Source: Deltaproteobacteria bacterium
GTDB taxonomy: Bacteria; Bdellovibrionota_F; JAHFAK01
NCBI GenBank assembly: GCA_023250585.1
Contig: JAHFAK010000013.1
Coordinates: forward strand, 12,245-26,054
Direction: 5' to 3'
Length of the DNA: 13,810 bases
Shown piece by piece: positions 12,582 to 13,810 of the stretch; the first letter of the stretch is position 1, and each line of letters begins with the position of its first letter. The notes under the pieces were generated by a model, which saw only the letters and a list, made by a program, of their open reading frames with translations, was not told where the DNA came from and searched no databases. The translations under genes and the position numbers were made by a program.

Positions 12582-13810
12582 TTATTTATATCAGGTTTAG
12601 GATTTTGAGCAGCTTGCGGATTTATTTTTACTCCTGGGGGTGTTTGTGGAGGCTTTTGGATTCCTGGTTGTGCTGGTTTAACTCCTTGTTGAGAAGTCGT
12701 TGTTGCCGATGCTCCAGTTGTAGGAGGAGTTGTATGTATTGTTCCTCCATTAGGTTGCTTTGGTGTTACAGCTACGTCAGCAGGCTTGGTTGCCTTTTCG
12801 ATGTCGAGTTCTCCATTGCGAATCATTTCTCTAATTTTGATAACAATTTCTTTTTGAGCTTTTATGATTTCTGCTTGGGGCGCATTTTTTTGTTTATCCA
12901 TATCAAATTTGAGCATTTCAGCTTTACGTTCAGGCAGGATAGAAAGAACTTTTGCAATAAAATTCTCATCTACACCAACTAAACTCGTTGCAAGAGCATT
13001 TTTTGAGACGTCTTTAATGATAATCTTTAATGCTTCTTTACTTAAGCCTAAGAGATCATCGAAAACAAAATATGCTTTCTTGATTTTCTTTGCCAGATTT
13101 GGATCAAATTCTTTTATGGTGTTGAGTACAAAGCTTTCATCTTTAGAGTCGAGATGATCTAAAATAGAGACAAGGCTATTAATACCACTTCCCGGATAGA
13201 GGTCAAATTTTGGTATCATGAGTGATTTTTCAGCCAAACGTTTTGTTACGGCATTTAAAATATCTGAATTAATATAGTTTATATTGCCAATTTCAACGGC
13301 GATTTCACTTTTTTGTTTTGGCGAAAGCTGTCCGACTAATTTTGCTGCTCTGTCAGCTGGCAGATACGTCAATAAAAGAGCAATAACACGTGAATCTTCA
13401 TCTTTAATGAGATAAAAGAGTTGGTAATCAGATAATTTTTTAATAAATGAAAAATGGGAAGCCTCTGTACCCTCGCTGAGTATATTTTGTTCATATTTTT
13501 TTGCCACAAGATTTGCTTTGAGTTTGGAGAGTGCATTAATTTCTTCCTGAATATCCCAATTATCAACGGTATTGTAGAAGGCTAAAATTTTTGCTCGTTC
13601 CTGTGAAGCAACATCAGCAAATAAATTCATCGCAGTATCGATACCAAATATTTTGATAAGAGAGGCCGCTTGTCTCAAGCCATTTTCTTCAATTACCCAA
13701 TTCGAGATAATTGTAGCGAGTAAATCAGGACGAGAAAAACATTGATTAATAACATCTTGTTTTAATAAATCTTTACTTAAAATTTGTGTTTGTTCAGCCG
13801 TGCTTGGTTG
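12578..13810 (-). CDS. FliG-like protein (FliG M and C domains) with Pro/Thr-rich tail, 5' end outside window
   Basis: The frame is open from the right edge, 410 codons to TGA 12580-12578; a TTG at 13678 is internal. Counting from the edge, residues about 30-105 resemble the FliG N domain (LRQAASLIKIFGIDTAMNLF), about 128-196 the M domain (VIALLLTYLPADRAAKLVGQLSP), and about 209-340 the C domain (FVFDDLLGLSKEALKIIIKDV; ILPERKAEMLK). The C part aligns by eye with E. coli and T. maritima FliG without gaps. FliG joins the flagellar rotor to FliM and bears torque residues. Here EHPQ reads EDSR (138-141), and of E. coli K264, R281, D288, D289, R297 only R281 and D289 remain (others Val278, Phe302, Pro311). 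The tail from 342 is rich in Pro, Thr, Gln. No other flagellar gene is visible. Probably a FliG paralogue with a different job. Confidence 0.8.
   Translation of the reverse strand, partial: QPSTAEQTQILSKDLLKQDVINQCFSRPDLLATIISNWVIEENGLRQAASLIKIFGIDTAMNLFADVASQERAKILAFYNTVDNWDIQEEINALSKLKANLVAKKYEQNILSEGTEASHFSFIKKLSDYQLFYLIKDEDSRVIALLLTYLPADRAAKLVGQLSPKQKSEIAVEIGNINYINSDILNAVTKRLAEKSLMIPKFDLYPGSGINSLVSILDHLDSKDESFVLNTIKEFDPNLAKKIKKAYFVFDDLLGLSKEALKIIIKDVSKNALATSLVGVDENFIAKVLSILPERKAEMLKFDMDKQKNAPQAEIIKAQKEIVIKIREMIRNGELDIEKATKPADVAVTPKQPNGGTIHTTPPTTGASATTTSQQGVKPAQPGIQKPPQTPPGVKINPQAAQNPKPDINK

Noticed and set aside
12578-13678. FliG-like gene starting at TTG 13678
   Set aside because: The frame stays open for 44 more codons to the right edge and they continue the FliG-N-like helices, so the TTG is an internal Leu codon.

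Overview
The window is AT-rich bacterial DNA with tightly packed genes. It encodes a bS21-DnaG-RpoD core operon, signal-peptide-bearing beta-barrel-type proteins and a lipoprotein, so the organism is a Gram-negative-type (diderm) bacterium. Low GC, small gaps and unusual envelope proteins suggest a reduced, perhaps host-associated lineage. Candidatus Dependentiae (TM6) is my best guess, but nothing here proves it. There is no CRISPR array, transposase or phage gene. No stretch over 300 bases lacks a gene.

Left part (1-3484). A minus-strand gene running off the left edge encodes a secreted protein of the M30 (hyicolysin-like) metallopeptidase type, but its zinc motif reads HNYQH instead of HExxH. 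Back to back with it, a plus-strand folate cluster reads folP, then a QueD/6-pyruvoyl-tetrahydropterin-synthase homologue, then folK. The three genes overlap or abut. No folB is present. The folK reading frame ends inside a perfect 26-bp inverted repeat that supplies its last ten residues and may also terminate transcription.

Middle part (3485-10961, all minus strand). The order of transcription is rpsU, dnaG, rpoD, a tRNA with anticodon CAU, a coiled-coil/zinc-ribbon protein, a LolB/DUF4292-like lipoprotein, a stand-alone GspE/PilB N-terminal domain protein, a 50-codon ORF, and folC. The first three form the classical macromolecular-synthesis operon. From the zinc-ribbon gene to folC every gene overlaps the next (29, 8, 14 and 4 nt), which suggests translational coupling of envelope-associated genes with folC. 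folC converges on the folK end, so folate genes sit on both sides of the repeat.

Right part (11159-13810, minus strand). Two proteins with signal peptides and beta-barrel features follow a FliG-like gene that is cut by the right edge. The FliG-like gene overlaps the first barrel gene by ATGA. The FliG-like protein matches the M and C domains of the flagellar switch protein without gaps in the C domain, but it lacks most of the charged torque residues and the EHPQ motif, and it ends in a Pro/Thr/Gln-rich tail.

The region upstream of rpsU holds a TTGACA box flanked by repeated AAATACTTAT elements and a strong hairpin. This is the likely control region of the core operon.
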